Part shown: piece by piece, positions 17,243-25,774 of the stretch
Numbering within the stretch: the stretch's first letter is position 1
Layout: each line of letters opens with the position of its first letter
NCBI GenBank assembly: GCA_964605145.1
Contig: CAZSBG010000006.1
Coordinates: 1-64,000 of the forward strand
Direction: 5' to 3'
Source: CAZSBG01 sp964605145
GTDB taxonomy: Bacteria; Zhuqueibacterota; Zhuqueibacteria; Thermofontimicrobiales; Thermofontimicrobiaceae
Length of the DNA stretch: 64,000 nt
The notes under the pieces: model-generated
The model's input: only the letters and a program-made list of their open reading frames with translations
The model's database searches: none
Told to the model about the DNA's origin: nothing
Program-made: the position numbers and the translations under genes

Positions 17243-18997
17243 TTATTTTATCAATTCACCATCGAACTCATCGACAATCGTTTTAATCAGGGGTATTCTT
17301 TGGCCCAGTCTGTCAATATAACTACCGCCATTGGTTTGACCTTTTTCATTTTCCGTTGCAATCGTAGTCTTAACGCATTTAATCCGTACCGGAATGCCCA
17401 ACACCTCCTTAAAAATTTCTTCAATGTTTTTCCGATTTCGGTTGACAGAGCTCATGTGAAATCCATTTTCTGCACTAAAACCGATGAACAGCAGGTTTTC
17501 ATCAGTGAGCTTCTCCGGTTTACCCTCCATGAGGAAAGACCCCAGCGCAATTTTTTTCTTTTTTATTTCTTCAACGATTTGCGGCCATTGCTGTTTGATT
17601 TTCTCCAGTTCAACATTACTTTTTTGCTGTGGCATCACCTGACCGCGATTCGACTCGGATTCGTCTGATTTTTCCTCTTCCTGATTTTCTGATTTTTCAT
17701 CCGTTGATTGGTCGTTCACTACAGGTATTTCTGAAACAGGATTCTCTTTTTTAGGCCGGGAAACATTCGGTATTGTATTTGTTGTTTTCCCGGACATTGC
17801 AGTCTGCGATTTATTTTGTGAATATCCTGATGAGCCGGAAATTTGACCGCCTGCCATAATGTTATCTTTAAGACTATCAATCCCCTTAATCAATGTTTCA
17901 ATTTTTTGGGATTTGTCCAACTGAATCATTTTTGTGGCAACCATCTCCAAGAAAACACGTGGATTTGCGCTACGCTTTATTGAGTATTGCGCGTCCGATG
18001 AAATTTGAATCAACCGAAGCAAATCATTTTCTTCAAATTCTGGTGCGATCTGTTGATATTTTTGTCGGTACGTATCGGATGCTTCGATTAATTCGATTGA
18101 ACCTGCTGATTTTGTAATTAAAATATTGCGCAGATGTTCGTTGACGCCCAATAAAAATTCTACCAAATCGTAGCCATTATAAAATATTTTTTCAATGAGT
18201 TGAAATCCGGCTTTCAGGTTCTGGTCTCGAATGGCATCGGTAAAATTGAAATAAATTTCCCAATCAATCACACCGAGCAAATCCATAATGTCGTTAGCAT
18301 TTATTTCTTCACCGCAGAATGAAATGGCCTGATCCAGCAGGCTCTGGCTATCTCGCATGCTCCCTTCAGCTTTTCTCGCGAGTAGATGGAGCGATTCATC
18401 GTCAATGGAAATGTTTTCCTGAGCGCAGACATTTTTCAGTTGTTCAATGATTTCGCTTAACGCGATTCGTTTAAAGTCAAATCGCTGACATCGCGAAATA
18501 ATTGTTGCAGGAACTTTGTGGGGTTCCGTTGTCGCAAACATAAACATGACGCGTGCAGGGGGTTCTTCCAGAGTTTTTAGCAGGGCATTGAATGCTTCAG
18601 AGGTGAGCATGTGGACTTCATCGATGATGTAGATTTTATATTTGCCGGGATTTGCCGCATACTTCAGACTTTCTCTTAAATTTCGGACTTCATCGATTCC
18701 ACGGTTTGAAGCTCCGTCTATTTCCAGCACGTCCAAACTTCGGCCTTCTGTGATGTCGATACAACTATCACATTCATTACAGGGATTTTGAGCCGGTCCC
18801 TTTTCACAATTAATTGCCTTGGCCAAAATTCTGGCAATTGTGGTTTTTCCTATTCCTCTGGGGCCGGCAAACAGATATGCATTTGCCAGACGCATTGTTT
18901 TTAATGCGTTTTGGAGCGTGGAAACAACATGCTTCTGATTCACTACGTCTTCAAATTTTTGGGGTCGCCATTTTCTTGCTAAAACAAGGTAAGCCAT
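17243..18997 (-). CDS. dnaX: DNA polymerase III subunit gamma/tau
   Basis: Clamp-loader ATPase with Walker A GPRGIGKTT at 45-53, zinc-binding Cys64, 73, 76 and 79, the IIDEVHML Walker B and the sensor TTEPHKVPATIISRC. After the collar (about 360) comes a low-complexity Ser/Glu/Asn-rich linker (about 385-470), then a compact C-terminal domain like the tau domain that binds the polymerase alpha subunit. Length 584 is typical for FCB organisms. An AGAGGGA site precedes the ATG. I saw no slippery A-run with a following stem that would force a separate gamma product. Confidence 0.96.
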   Translation of the reverse strand: MAYLVLARKWRPQKFEDVVNQKHVVSTLQNALKTMRLANAYLFAGPRGIGKTTIARILAKAINCEKGPAQNPCNECDSCIDITEGRSLDVLEIDGASNRGIDEVRNLRESLKYAANPGKYKIYIIDEVHMLTSEAFNALLKTLEEPPARVMFMFATTEPHKVPATIISRCQRFDFKRIALSEIIEQLKNVCAQENISIDDESLHLLARKAEGSMRDSQSLLDQAISFCGEEINANDIMDLLGVIDWEIYFNFTDAIRDQNLKAGFQLIEKIFYNGYDLVEFLLGVNEHLRNILITKSAGSIELIEASDTYRQKYQQIAPEFEENDLLRLIQISSDAQYSIKRSANPRVFLEMVATKMIQLDKSQKIETLIKGIDSLKDNIMAGGQISGSSGYSQNKSQTAMSGKTTNTIPNVSRPKKENPVSEIPVVNDQSTDEKSENQEEEKSDESESNRGQVMPQQKSNVELEKIKQQWPQIVEEIKKKKIALGSFLMEGKPEKLTDENLLFIGFSAENGFHMSSVNRNRKNIEEIFKEVLGIPVRIKCVKTTIATENEKGQTNGGSYIDRLGQRIPLIKTIVDEFDGELIK

Positions 18998-19080
18998 TGA
19001 ATCCCTCTAAAATTTAAACGAATCTTGCCAAATGATAATGCTCGTCTGGTTGAAATATAAATACTGCTCATTAAAACGAA

Positions 19081-19104
19081 GGGACAATTAAAACGAATTG
19101 TCCC
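19081..19104 (-). terminator. terminator of the tRNA/SRP transcript
   Basis: A perfect 9-bp stem GGGACAATT/AATTGTCCC with a six-base loop lies 26 bases downstream of the SRP RNA 3' end and is followed on the minus strand by TTCGTTTTAAT. It should end the long tRNA-SRP transcript before dnaX. Confidence 0.75.
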
Positions 19105-19129
19105 AAATCCATCATCCCAAAAGATTTAA

Positions 19130-19399
19130 GGCTGTGCACCTCTCTTCGACTCCTCTTTCCGGATAAAATGTTTTAGCAGCCAGCTCCAGCCAAGCGACCC
19201 TGCGGCACATGAAGATCCTGCTTACCGCTGCTACCTCCCGGTCCTGACGGGGTTCGGCAGTACTGCATTGCGCAGGACTTAACTATCAACACCGCTTGCT
19301 AACCCAAAGTATCCAGCGAGTAAACCTCGGAGAGGAATTCAACCCTGCTATAGCGGATTGCAGGTAAAGGGCACCGCTAGCTCCCCGTCTAGCACAGCC
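19130..19399 (-). ncRNA. ffs: long-form signal recognition particle RNA with Alu domain
   Basis: The reverse strand folds as a Bacillus-type 6S-like SRP RNA of about 270 nt. The ends pair as GGCTGTGC with GCACAGCC. The 5' Alu part has GGGGAGCTAGCGGTGCC and a GGTTGAATTCC stretch. The S-domain apex contains CGTCAGGACCGGGAGGTAGCAGC, the SRP54-binding core with its GNAR-type loop, here given in parts (GTCAGGACCGG, then GAGGTAGCAGC). The gene starts only 3 bases after tRNA-Ala(CGC), so it is very likely processed from the same transcript. It partners Ffh, not encoded here. Confidence 0.92.
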
Positions 19400-19402
19400 A
19401 AG

Positions 19403-19475
19403 TGGAGCAGATGGGAGTTGAACCCACGACCTCCAGAGTGCGATTCTGGCGCTCTCCCAACTGAGCTACTGCCCC
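19403..19475 (-). tRNA. tRNA-Ala (anticodon CGC)
   Basis: Cloverleaf with anticodon loop ATCGCAC, which reads GCG. The acceptor stem has the G3-U70 alanine identity pair and A73. CCA is not encoded. It is the last tRNA before the SRP RNA. Confidence 0.95.
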
Positions 19476-19500
19476 ATTTGATTTTTCTCCAAATAAAGAG

Positions 19501-19591
19501 CGGAGAGAGAGGGATTCGAACCCTCGGAGAGGCTATAAACCCCTCACACGATTTCCAATCGTGCCCGTTCAGCCAGCTCCGGCATCTCTCC
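19501..19591 (-). tRNA. tRNA-Ser (anticodon GGA)
   Basis: Class II tRNA with a long variable arm, anticodon loop TTGGAAA and discriminator G73, as expected for serine. It reads UCC and UCU. CCA is not encoded. Confidence 0.95.
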
Positions 19592-19622
19592 ACTATTTGT
19601 TGATGTAATAAAAATATTTCTT

Positions 19623-19709
<87 letters not shown>

Positions 19710-19714
19710 TAGTA

Positions 19715-20167
19715 CTATTTTCTTAAATTTTCAAAAAAAGATTTCAGTATTCTTTCACACTTCTCTTGTAAAATTCCACCAGTAACTTCTACATTTGCAT
19801 TTAAATCTGGATTATTAAAGATATTCATTACAGAGCCGGCAGCGCCCATTCGAGGATCTGGTGCTGCATATATCACGTGCGCAATTCTGGATAATATAAT
19901 CGCTCCTGCACACATAGCGCACGGTTCCAATGTCACATAAATTGAAGTAGCGTTTAATCGCCAGGAGGCTAATGAATTTGCTGCTGCCGTTATTGCTAAT
20001 ATTTCTGCATGCGCTGTCGGATCTTGAAGCGTTTCAATCAAATTATACCCTCGACCAACAATTTTATTCTCAAAAACAACAACTGCACCAACCGGAACTT
20101 CATCTTTTTTATATGCCTTTTCGGCCTCTCTAAAAGCTTGTTCCATCCATTTTTCATATTCTGTCAT
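19715..20167 (-). CDS. tadA: tRNA-specific adenosine deaminase TadA
   Basis: A 150-residue cytidine-deaminase fold with the zinc and catalytic residues HAE (His53, Glu55) and PCAMC (Cys83, Cys86), plus the GYN substrate loop typical of TadA. It converts A34 of tRNA-Arg(ACG) to inosine. The substrate tRNA gene is directly upstream, ending 37 bases before the tadA ATG, and tRNA-Ser(CGA) is directly downstream. Enzyme and substrate are thus encoded on one transcript. CDD or guanine deaminase alternatives are less likely given the tRNA context. Confidence 0.94.
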   Translation of the reverse strand: MTEYEKWMEQAFREAEKAYKKDEVPVGAVVVFENKIVGRGYNLIETLQDPTAHAEILAITAAANSLASWRLNATSIYVTLEPCAMCAGAIILSRIAHVIYAAPDPRMGAAGSVMNIFNNPDLNANVEVTGGILQEKCERILKSFFENLRK

Positions 20168-20203
20168 GCTTTGTTGTTCCTAAAATTGTTCGGTTTTCAA
20201 CTG

Positions 20204-20277
20204 TACGCCCGGAGGGAATCGAACCCCCAACCTTCTGGTCCGTAGCCAGACGCTCTATCCAATTGAGCTACGGGCGC
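20204..20277 (-). tRNA. tRNA-Arg (anticodon ACG)
   Basis: Anticodon loop CTACGGA, A34 being the TadA target. The acceptor stem GCGCCCG/CGGGCGT ends in an unusual G1-U72 pair with A73. CCA is not encoded. It lies directly before tadA. Confidence 0.94.
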
Positions 20278-20285
20278 AATAATCG

Positions 20286-20357
20286 TAGCGCGTACGGGAC
20301 TCGAACCCGTGCTACCGGCGTGAGAGGCCGGCGTCCTAACCGCTAGACGAACGCGCC
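20286..20357 (-). tRNA. tRNA-Glu (anticodon CTC)
   Basis: Anticodon loop CTCTCAC, reads GAG. The acceptor stem GGCGCGT/ACGCGCT again ends in G1-U72 with A73. CCA is not encoded. GluRS, its charging enzyme, is encoded upstream in the same block. Confidence 0.93.
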
Positions 20358-20369
20358 GTTTGTGAAATG

Positions 20370-20443
20370 TACGCCCGGAGGGAATCGAACCCCCAACCCT
20401 CTGATCCGAAGTCAGATGCTCTATCCAATTGAGCTACGGGCGC
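20370..20443 (-). tRNA. tRNA-Arg (anticodon TCG)
   Basis: Closely resembles the ACG tRNA-Arg nearby but with anticodon loop CTTCGGA, which reads CGA and possibly other CGN codons. It has the same G1-U72 and A73. A UCG isoacceptor beside an inosine-modified ACG tRNA is redundant on paper. Confidence 0.94.
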
Positions 20444-20525
20444 AGGCTGGTGATTCGTGAGTTCCCGATGAGCTATTTTCATTACACATGCGAACAGATA
20501 CGTTTTCTCACATTTCACCTGATAG

Positions 20526-20596
20526 CTGGGGAGCAGGGATTCGAACCCCGGTTCCACGGTCCAGAGCCGTGTGTCCTGCCACTGGACGACTCCCCA
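20526..20596 (-). tRNA. tRNA-Gln (anticodon CTG)
   Basis: Anticodon loop CTCTGGA, reads CAG. The acceptor shows the glutamine-typical weak U1-A72 pair and G73. Its first base is only one base after the gltX stop codon, so it must be cut out of the gltX mRNA. Confidence 0.94.
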
Positions 20597-20597
20597 A

Positions 20598-22034
20598 TTA
20601 TTCTTTATTCTGATTCAACCAATGTATTGCCTTACTTATCCGCCTTAAAACCGTTTCTTTTCCCAGGGTTTCCATAATTTCGAATATCCCGGGACTCACG
20701 CCATACCCTGTGATTGCGAGTCGAATTGGATGGATAAATGTGCCGGCACCTGCCTGATGTTTTTCAGCTAATCCCCGAATCGTTAATTCTGTTTCTTTAT
20801 CCTGAAATGATTCTAATTCGGCTAAATCTATATGAGCCAAATCCAATCGTTTGACAACCTCATTTCCATGCCAATGTTTTTCCACCGCTTTTTCATCATA
20901 TTGTTCCGGATCTTTGAAAAAATAATATCCCAGAACCAAAAAATCATTGAGATTTTTGACCCGCGTTTTCAGCAAAGAAATGACTTTCAGCAAATAAGTT
21001 TTGTCATGCTGTTGTGATGCGATGAAGTCAAATTTTTCCATCATTGGCTGCAAGGCCTGGTAAACATCCTCATCAGTCATCTGGCTGATATATCGTCCAT
21101 TCAGCCAGTTCAATTTTGTCTCATCAAAAATGGCGCTGTTTTTTGAAATCCCTTTGAGAGAGAATTTAGCGATCATTTCTTCCCGCGACAAAATTTCCTG
21201 ATTTCCTTTGGGTGACCAGCCCAATAGCGCCAAAAAGTTAAACATTGCATCGGACAAATAGCCTTCATTTTTATAATCAGATACTGAAGTTGCTCCATGA
21301 CGCTTGCTCAACCGTTTTTTATCCGGCCCAAGAATCAAAGGGACATGGGCAAATTTTGGTAACTTCCAGTTTAGCGCACGATAAATCAGTACCTGTTTCG
21401 GCGTGTTGGTTAAGTGATCGTTTCCCCGAATGATGTGCGTTATCCCCATATTGAAATCATCGACAACAACCGCCAGATGATATGTCGGTTTTAGATCGGA
21501 TCGCAAAATGATGAAATCATCAATTTCGTTATTATCAAATGTCAAAGAACCAAGAATTACATCTCGAAAAAACGTCTCACCCAGTTCAACTTTGAACCGG
21601 ATGACTCTCGGAGTTTTCTGTTTTTCTCGTCGTTCAATTTCTTCTGCCGAGAGCTTTCTGCAATGTCCATCATATTGAAATGCATCGTGATTTCGTGCAG
21701 CCAATTCTTCCCGGGTACAATAGCAATAATACGAATGACCGGAATCAATCAGGGACTGACAAATCTTTTGATACATGTCCAATCGTTGCGACTGGAAAAC
21801 CGGCGCATCATCCCAATCAATGCCGAGCCATTTCAATGCGTCATAAATGGCAGCGACCATTTTTTCATCGGATCGGGCCTCGTCCGTGTCTTCTATCCGA
21901 AGAAGGAATTTTCCCTGACGCTGTCTTGCATATAACCAGTTAAAAATCGCCGTCCGCGCGCCCCCCACGTGAAGATAGCCGGTGGGACTCGGCGCAAAGC
22001 GAACACGAACATCATCATGCTTTTCTGTGGACAT
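20598..22034 (-). CDS. gltX: glutamyl-tRNA synthetase
   Basis: Class I synthetase of 478 residues: the HIGH-type motif PTGYLHVGG at about 17-25, the IEDTDEARS stretch, the KMSKS-type motif KRLSKRHGA near 247, and a helical anticodon-binding C-terminal half. It charges tRNA-Glu, and tRNA-Glu(CTC) and tRNA-Gln(CTG) follow on the same strand. No glutaminyl-tRNA synthetase is seen in the window. Whether this GluRS also mischarges tRNA-Gln for the amidotransferase route cannot be decided from motifs alone. Confidence 0.96.
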   Translation of the reverse strand: MSTEKHDDVRVRFAPSPTGYLHVGGARTAIFNWLYARQRQGKFLLRIEDTDEARSDEKMVAAIYDALKWLGIDWDDAPVFQSQRLDMYQKICQSLIDSGHSYYCYCTREELAARNHDAFQYDGHCRKLSAEEIERREKQKTPRVIRFKVELGETFFRDVILGSLTFDNNEIDDFIILRSDLKPTYHLAVVVDDFNMGITHIIRGNDHLTNTPKQVLIYRALNWKLPKFAHVPLILGPDKKRLSKRHGATSVSDYKNEGYLSDAMFNFLALLGWSPKGNQEILSREEMIAKFSLKGISKNSAIFDETKLNWLNGRYISQMTDEDVYQALQPMMEKFDFIASQQHDKTYLLKVISLLKTRVKNLNDFLVLGYYFFKDPEQYDEKAVEKHWHGNEVVKRLDLAHIDLAELESFQDKETELTIRGLAEKHQAGAGTFIHPIRLAITGYGVSPGIFEIMETLGKETVLRRISKAIHWLNQNKE

Positions 22035-22080
22035 ACATTACAAATTTCCGTTGGCAAATCGCATTTGCCATTCTTTATAG

Positions 22081-22172
<92 letters not shown>

Positions 22173-22183
22173 ATTTTTATTTG

Positions 22184-22267
22184 CGGAGGACGAGGGACTC
22201 GAACCCCCAAGCGCTCGCGCGCGGCGGTTTTCAAGACCGCTGCCTTACCAATTAGGTCTAGTCCTCC
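22184..22267 (-). tRNA. tRNA-Ser (anticodon TGA)
   Basis: Class II tRNA with anticodon loop CTTGAAA (reads UCA), a GC-rich variable arm and G73. First gene of the translation block. Together with the GGA, CGA and GCT tRNAs, the block holds the complete serine set. Confidence 0.95.
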
Positions 22268-22276
22268 GGAAACTAA

Positions 22277-22305
22277 AATATACAAATTTTTACTTACTTA
22301 GTCAA
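22277..22305 (-). promoter_or_regulatory. sigma-70-type promoter of the tRNA/gltX/SRP block
   Basis: On the minus strand TTGACT (22305-22300), a 17-base spacer and TATATT (22282-22277), 10 bases before the first tRNA. It lies between the DUF362 gene stop and tRNA-Ser(TGA). It is among the best promoters in the window and fits strong stable-RNA transcription. Confidence 0.75.
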
Positions 22306-22331
22306 TATTTTTTTCATCTAATTTTATTTCT

Positions 22332-23513
22332 TTACCGGATTTTCTGCGCCAGCCAACTTGCATGTTGACTGATAGCATCATGTGGACAAGCTTCATCACA
22401 ACAAAAACAACTGATACACTTTTGATAATCAATCACCGGAAATCCATCATCGGGAGACATGGCCCCTGTCGGACAAATAGCAATACACGCGCCACACCGT
22501 TGACATTTTTGTTCATCAGGCAAAGGGCGAACCCAAATTAATTTTCCTAAAAATTTTACCAACCCGGATGGGATATAATTTAGATATCGATTGGTCGGAA
22601 GCTCAAACTCTCGCCCTGAGAAATCATTCAGAGTTTCGCCTATGATGTCTATTTTATCGATATCTTTTTCACCCAATCCCATTTCGTATGCAAACTGCGT
22701 GGTGAAAATCTCGCCATCCTCAAATCCCATTAACCGGCTGGCGACCGAATCCAGAGCCACAGCGTCGGTGCTCGCAAGAATGAGTCCGAGATGGCTCACG
22801 TCGCCGGCGGAAGGGCCATTGCCTTCCATAATTTCCACAGCATCCATGATATTGATTTGCGGACGAATTGTCGAAAATATCTCTACCACAATTTTGGAAA
22901 AATCTCTGGCTTTGTGCGCCTGTTTGTGGTATTCGCTCTTTTGAAATCCGGGTATGGAGCCAAACATATTTTTAATCGCCCCGGTGAACAGGGTTAAATT
23001 ATGCGTTTTCATTTTACAGACATTGAAGACGACGTCCGCTGCTGCTACAGCTTTCGCAATGAAATATTCATTGCTGTTTATTTCAAATCGCTGAACCCCT
23101 TTTTTTTCGAATCGCACCAGTCGTGCCCCGGTTTGTTTTGCGACATCGGCCATGCCGGTTTTTTCCCAATATTCTTCAATGGGGCGCGACCGTCCGGCAG
23201 GGCTATCGCCGATGGTTACGTCTGCCCCAAATTTTTGCACCATTTCAATAATCGATTGAACCAGCGACGGGTGCGTTGTTGCGCCTTTATCCGGCGTCTT
23301 GGCAGTGAGCAGATTGGGTTTGATATGCACCCGCATGCCCGGGCTGACCAATTCTTCCAAATTACAGATATTTTTTATCGAACCCTGAACCGCAAGATCG
23401 ATTTTTTCCTGATCGTAACTCTTGCACGGAACTACAGAAACAACGCTTTTTCGAGGATTCCATTTGCTATTATTTTCAAAATCCTGTCTAATATGTTGAT
23501 GCGTACGTTTCAA
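22332..23513 (-). CDS. DUF362 protein with two 4Fe-4S clusters
   Basis: The first ~300 residues form a DUF362 domain (KPNLLTAKTPDKGATTHP, IGDSPAG, NVCKMKTHNLTLFTGAIKN are recognisable family blocks). The last ~80 residues hold a ferredoxin-like domain with CQRCGACIAICP and CISCFCCDEACP, enough for two 4Fe-4S clusters. Such proteins are common in anaerobes; their reaction is not established, and redox chemistry is inferred from the clusters. The reading frame begins with TTG at 23513 with only a weak AAGATAA in front, so the true start is uncertain. It follows dprA by 13 bases. Confidence 0.85.
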   Translation of the reverse strand: MKRTHQHIRQDFENNSKWNPRKSVVSVVPCKSYDQEKIDLAVQGSIKNICNLEELVSPGMRVHIKPNLLTAKTPDKGATTHPSLVQSIIEMVQKFGADVTIGDSPAGRSRPIEEYWEKTGMADVAKQTGARLVRFEKKGVQRFEINSNEYFIAKAVAAADVVFNVCKMKTHNLTLFTGAIKNMFGSIPGFQKSEYHKQAHKARDFSKIVVEIFSTIRPQINIMDAVEIMEGNGPSAGDVSHLGLILASTDAVALDSVASRLMGFEDGEIFTTQFAYEMGLGEKDIDKIDIIGETLNDFSGREFELPTNRYLNYIPSGLVKFLGKLIWVRPLPDEQKCQRCGACIAICPTGAMSPDDGFPVIDYQKCISCFCCDEACPHDAISQHASWLAQKIR

Positions 23514-23526
23514 ATTATCTTAACTT

Positions 23527-24627
23527 TCATTCTTTGATAAACATTTTACCCTGAAGCTGCTTGACCAGATCTTTGAATTCCAGCGGCAGCAAAAGCGACA
23601 ACGTCTCGGCCGTTGATTTTCCAATGAGATGAGAAAGCTTATCAATGTGAATTGGCTCATGAGATAACAACCTCAACAATTTTTTCTCCGCTTCAGAAAG
23701 ATCTTCCAATTTTTCACGGCTGTTTTGTTCCTCTTTATTGAGAAAAAATTTAAGCTGCGGCTCAAGCTCCGCGAGAATATCATCAACCGATGCTGTTAAT
23801 TTTGCGCCTTCTTTGATGAGCTGATTTGTCCCGCTGCTCTTGGGACTATTGACATTTCCAGGCACGGCAAAAACTTCACGATTTTGTTCCAGCGCATAAT
23901 TTGCTGTGAGCAAAGCGCCGCTTCGAATCCCGGCTTCGATCACCACCGTACCCAATGAAAGACCGGCGATGATTCGATTCCGTCTCGGAAAATTCACAGC
24001 ATCCGGTCCGGTTCCCAGGTAAAATTCAGAGATCAGCGCTCCCTGACTCATTATTTTATCGGCTAACTTTGTATTTTCTGCCGGGTAAATTTTATCCAGT
24101 GCGGAACCGAGAATAGCGAACGTCCTGCCGCCCGCATGTATAGCTGCCCAATGACTGATGGTATCAATACCCCGCGCCATGCCGCTGACAACAGTCAAGC
24201 CTTTCTTTGCAAGTTCTTTCGAGAATTTTTCGGCGATCACTTTCCCGTATGAACTGGCCAGTCGTGTTCCCACCACTCCAATTGCAAAACGATCGTTCGG
24301 ATTCAATTCACCTTTCACAAAAATGAACGCCGGCGGATCGTAAATTTTTTTTAGATTTTCAGGATAGCGGTTATCCCAGAAAGAAATGATTTCCACGCCC
24401 AACTGAGCCGCTTTTTTGACCTGCGCTTCGCCGAATTTGAAATCCTTGTAATCCAGAATGTGTCGGGCTGTCTTCAGATCAACGCCATCTATTGCGCACA
24501 AAACTTTTGTTGTTGATTCGAATATAGACTCAACATTTTTAAAATGAGCCGCCAGCGAACGAATTCGCGTCGGCCCCACGCCGGGCACAGCAGAAAGATT
24601 GATTAACTGCTCCAAATTAATGAACAT
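23527..24627 (-). CDS. dprA: DNA processing protein DprA (Smf)
   Basis: N-terminal helix-hairpin-helix (VPGVGPTRI), then the Rossmann DNA-binding domain with the family blocks GTRLASSYGK, SGMARGIDTISHWAAI, ILGSALDKIYP and FPRRNRIIAGLS, and a C-terminal winged helix (about 300-366). DprA loads RecA on incoming single-stranded DNA in natural transformation. The ATG at 24627 has GGAACGG upstream and avoids overlap with obgE. With comEA and pilM/pilN-like genes near 56-59 kb, it supports natural competence. Confidence 0.93.
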   Translation of the reverse strand: MFINLEQLINLSAVPGVGPTRIRSLAAHFKNVESIFESTTKVLCAIDGVDLKTARHILDYKDFKFGEAQVKKAAQLGVEIISFWDNRYPENLKKIYDPPAFIFVKGELNPNDRFAIGVVGTRLASSYGKVIAEKFSKELAKKGLTVVSGMARGIDTISHWAAIHAGGRTFAILGSALDKIYPAENTKLADKIMSQGALISEFYLGTGPDAVNFPRRNRIIAGLSLGTVVIEAGIRSGALLTANYALEQNREVFAVPGNVNSPKSSGTNQLIKEGAKLTASVDDILAELEPQLKFFLNKEEQNSREKLEDLSEAEKKLLRLLSHEPIHIDKLSHLIGKSTAETLSLLLPLEFKDLVKQLQGKMFIKE

Positions 24628-24653
24628 TATTGAACCGTTCCGGAATTTATTGA

Positions 24654-25649
24654 TTATTTCTCTGAATTCGATTCGATGATATATTGCCACAATGTGTGCT
24701 TCAGTTCCTCTAAACCCTGTCCGGTTGCGGCCGAAATTTTCAATACCGGATTATCTGATTTCAAGATTTCCTGCATTCCAGCCAATTGATTTTCGTCAAG
24801 CAGGTCGATTTTTGAGACAACAACAATTGCCGGCCTTTTTAACAATTCGGGATTGTGCCGGCGCAATTCATTTTTCAGAAGTTGAAAAGTGTCCAAAATG
24901 TTTTCAGATATGGATTCAATGAGAAAAACCAGAATCCGCGTGCGCTCGATGTGCCGCAGAAAATCCAGCCCCAGGCCTTTTCCTTCATGCGCGCCTTCGA
25001 TGAGCCCTGGAATATCTGCCATCACAAAGCTGGAATGTTCATCGTATTTCACAATGCCCAGGTTCGGCGCCAATGTTGTGAATGGATAATCTGCAATTTT
25101 CGGTCGGGCCGCGGACAATCGCGAAAGCAGCGTCGATTTGCCGGCGTTCGGCAATCCAACCAATCCCACATCAGCGATTAATTTGAGCTCCAAAAATATT
25201 GTTCGCTCTTCGCCTTCCTGGCCCGGCTCGGCATGTCGCGGCGTGCGATTGGTCGGCGTTGCGAATCGGGCATTTCCCCGTCCGCCTTTTCCGCCTCTGG
25301 CGATGATTACCTGTTGATCCTGCTCAACCAAATCCGCCAGTATTTCATCCGAATCAAAATCTTTCACAAGTGTGCCGCAGGGAACCCGAATGATTAAATC
25401 ATCACCACTTTTTCCGGTTTTGTCGGAACCTTGCCCATGCTTCCCTGACTCTGCCTTGAAATGTCGTTTATAACGAAAATCGAGCAGTGTGGCCAGGTTA
25501 TCATCGGTTTTGATGATAACATCGCCGCCGTTGCCGCCATCCCCGCCATTTGGGCCGCCTTTTGGGACATATTTTTCCCTGCGGAAGCTGACGATTCCGT
25601 CACCCCCGTTGCCGGCAGTGACCATTATTTTTGCTCGATCGATGAACAC
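24654..25649 (-). CDS. obgE: Obg GTPase
   Basis: The N-terminal glycine-rich Obg fold (GNGGDGIVSFRREKYVPKGG) is followed by a GTPase domain with G1 GLPNAGKSTLL, G3 DIPGL and G4 VVSKIDLL. The protein stops at 331 residues and lacks the C-terminal OCT domain of Firmicutes Obg. It binds the large ribosomal subunit in late assembly. The start is GTG at 25649. A good promoter lies upstream. dprA and the DUF362 gene follow. Confidence 0.95.
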   Translation of the reverse strand: MFIDRAKIMVTAGNGGDGIVSFRREKYVPKGGPNGGDGGNGGDVIIKTDDNLATLLDFRYKRHFKAESGKHGQGSDKTGKSGDDLIIRVPCGTLVKDFDSDEILADLVEQDQQVIIARGGKGGRGNARFATPTNRTPRHAEPGQEGEERTIFLELKLIADVGLVGLPNAGKSTLLSRLSAARPKIADYPFTTLAPNLGIVKYDEHSSFVMADIPGLIEGAHEGKGLGLDFLRHIERTRILVFLIESISENILDTFQLLKNELRRHNPELLKRPAIVVVSKIDLLDENQLAGMQEILKSDNPVLKISAATGQGLEELKHTLWQYIIESNSEK

Positions 25650-25687
25650 AATCTTATCGGAGTTCCTTTTAAAAAATAATTGAATCT

Positions 25688-25716
25688 ATTATACAATAAA
25701 ATTTCAAATTAAGCAA
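25688..25716 (-). promoter_or_regulatory. obgE promoter
   Basis: TTGCTT (25716-25711), 17-base spacer, TATAAT (25693-25688) on the minus strand, about 40 bases before the obgE GTG. It abuts the nifJ terminator, so obgE has its own start of transcription. Confidence 0.75.
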
Positions 25717-25717
25717 G

Positions 25718-25748
25718 AAAAAAGGCAGAAAAATTTTCTGCCTTTTTT
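25718..25748 (-). terminator. nifJ terminator
   Basis: A symmetrical stem AAAAAAGGCAGAAAA / TTTTCTGCCTTTTTT, 26 bases after the nifJ stop, giving a U-run in either direction. Strong intrinsic terminator. Confidence 0.88.
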
Positions 25749-25774
25749 AATTAAAATATTTTCAGAAACTGACT

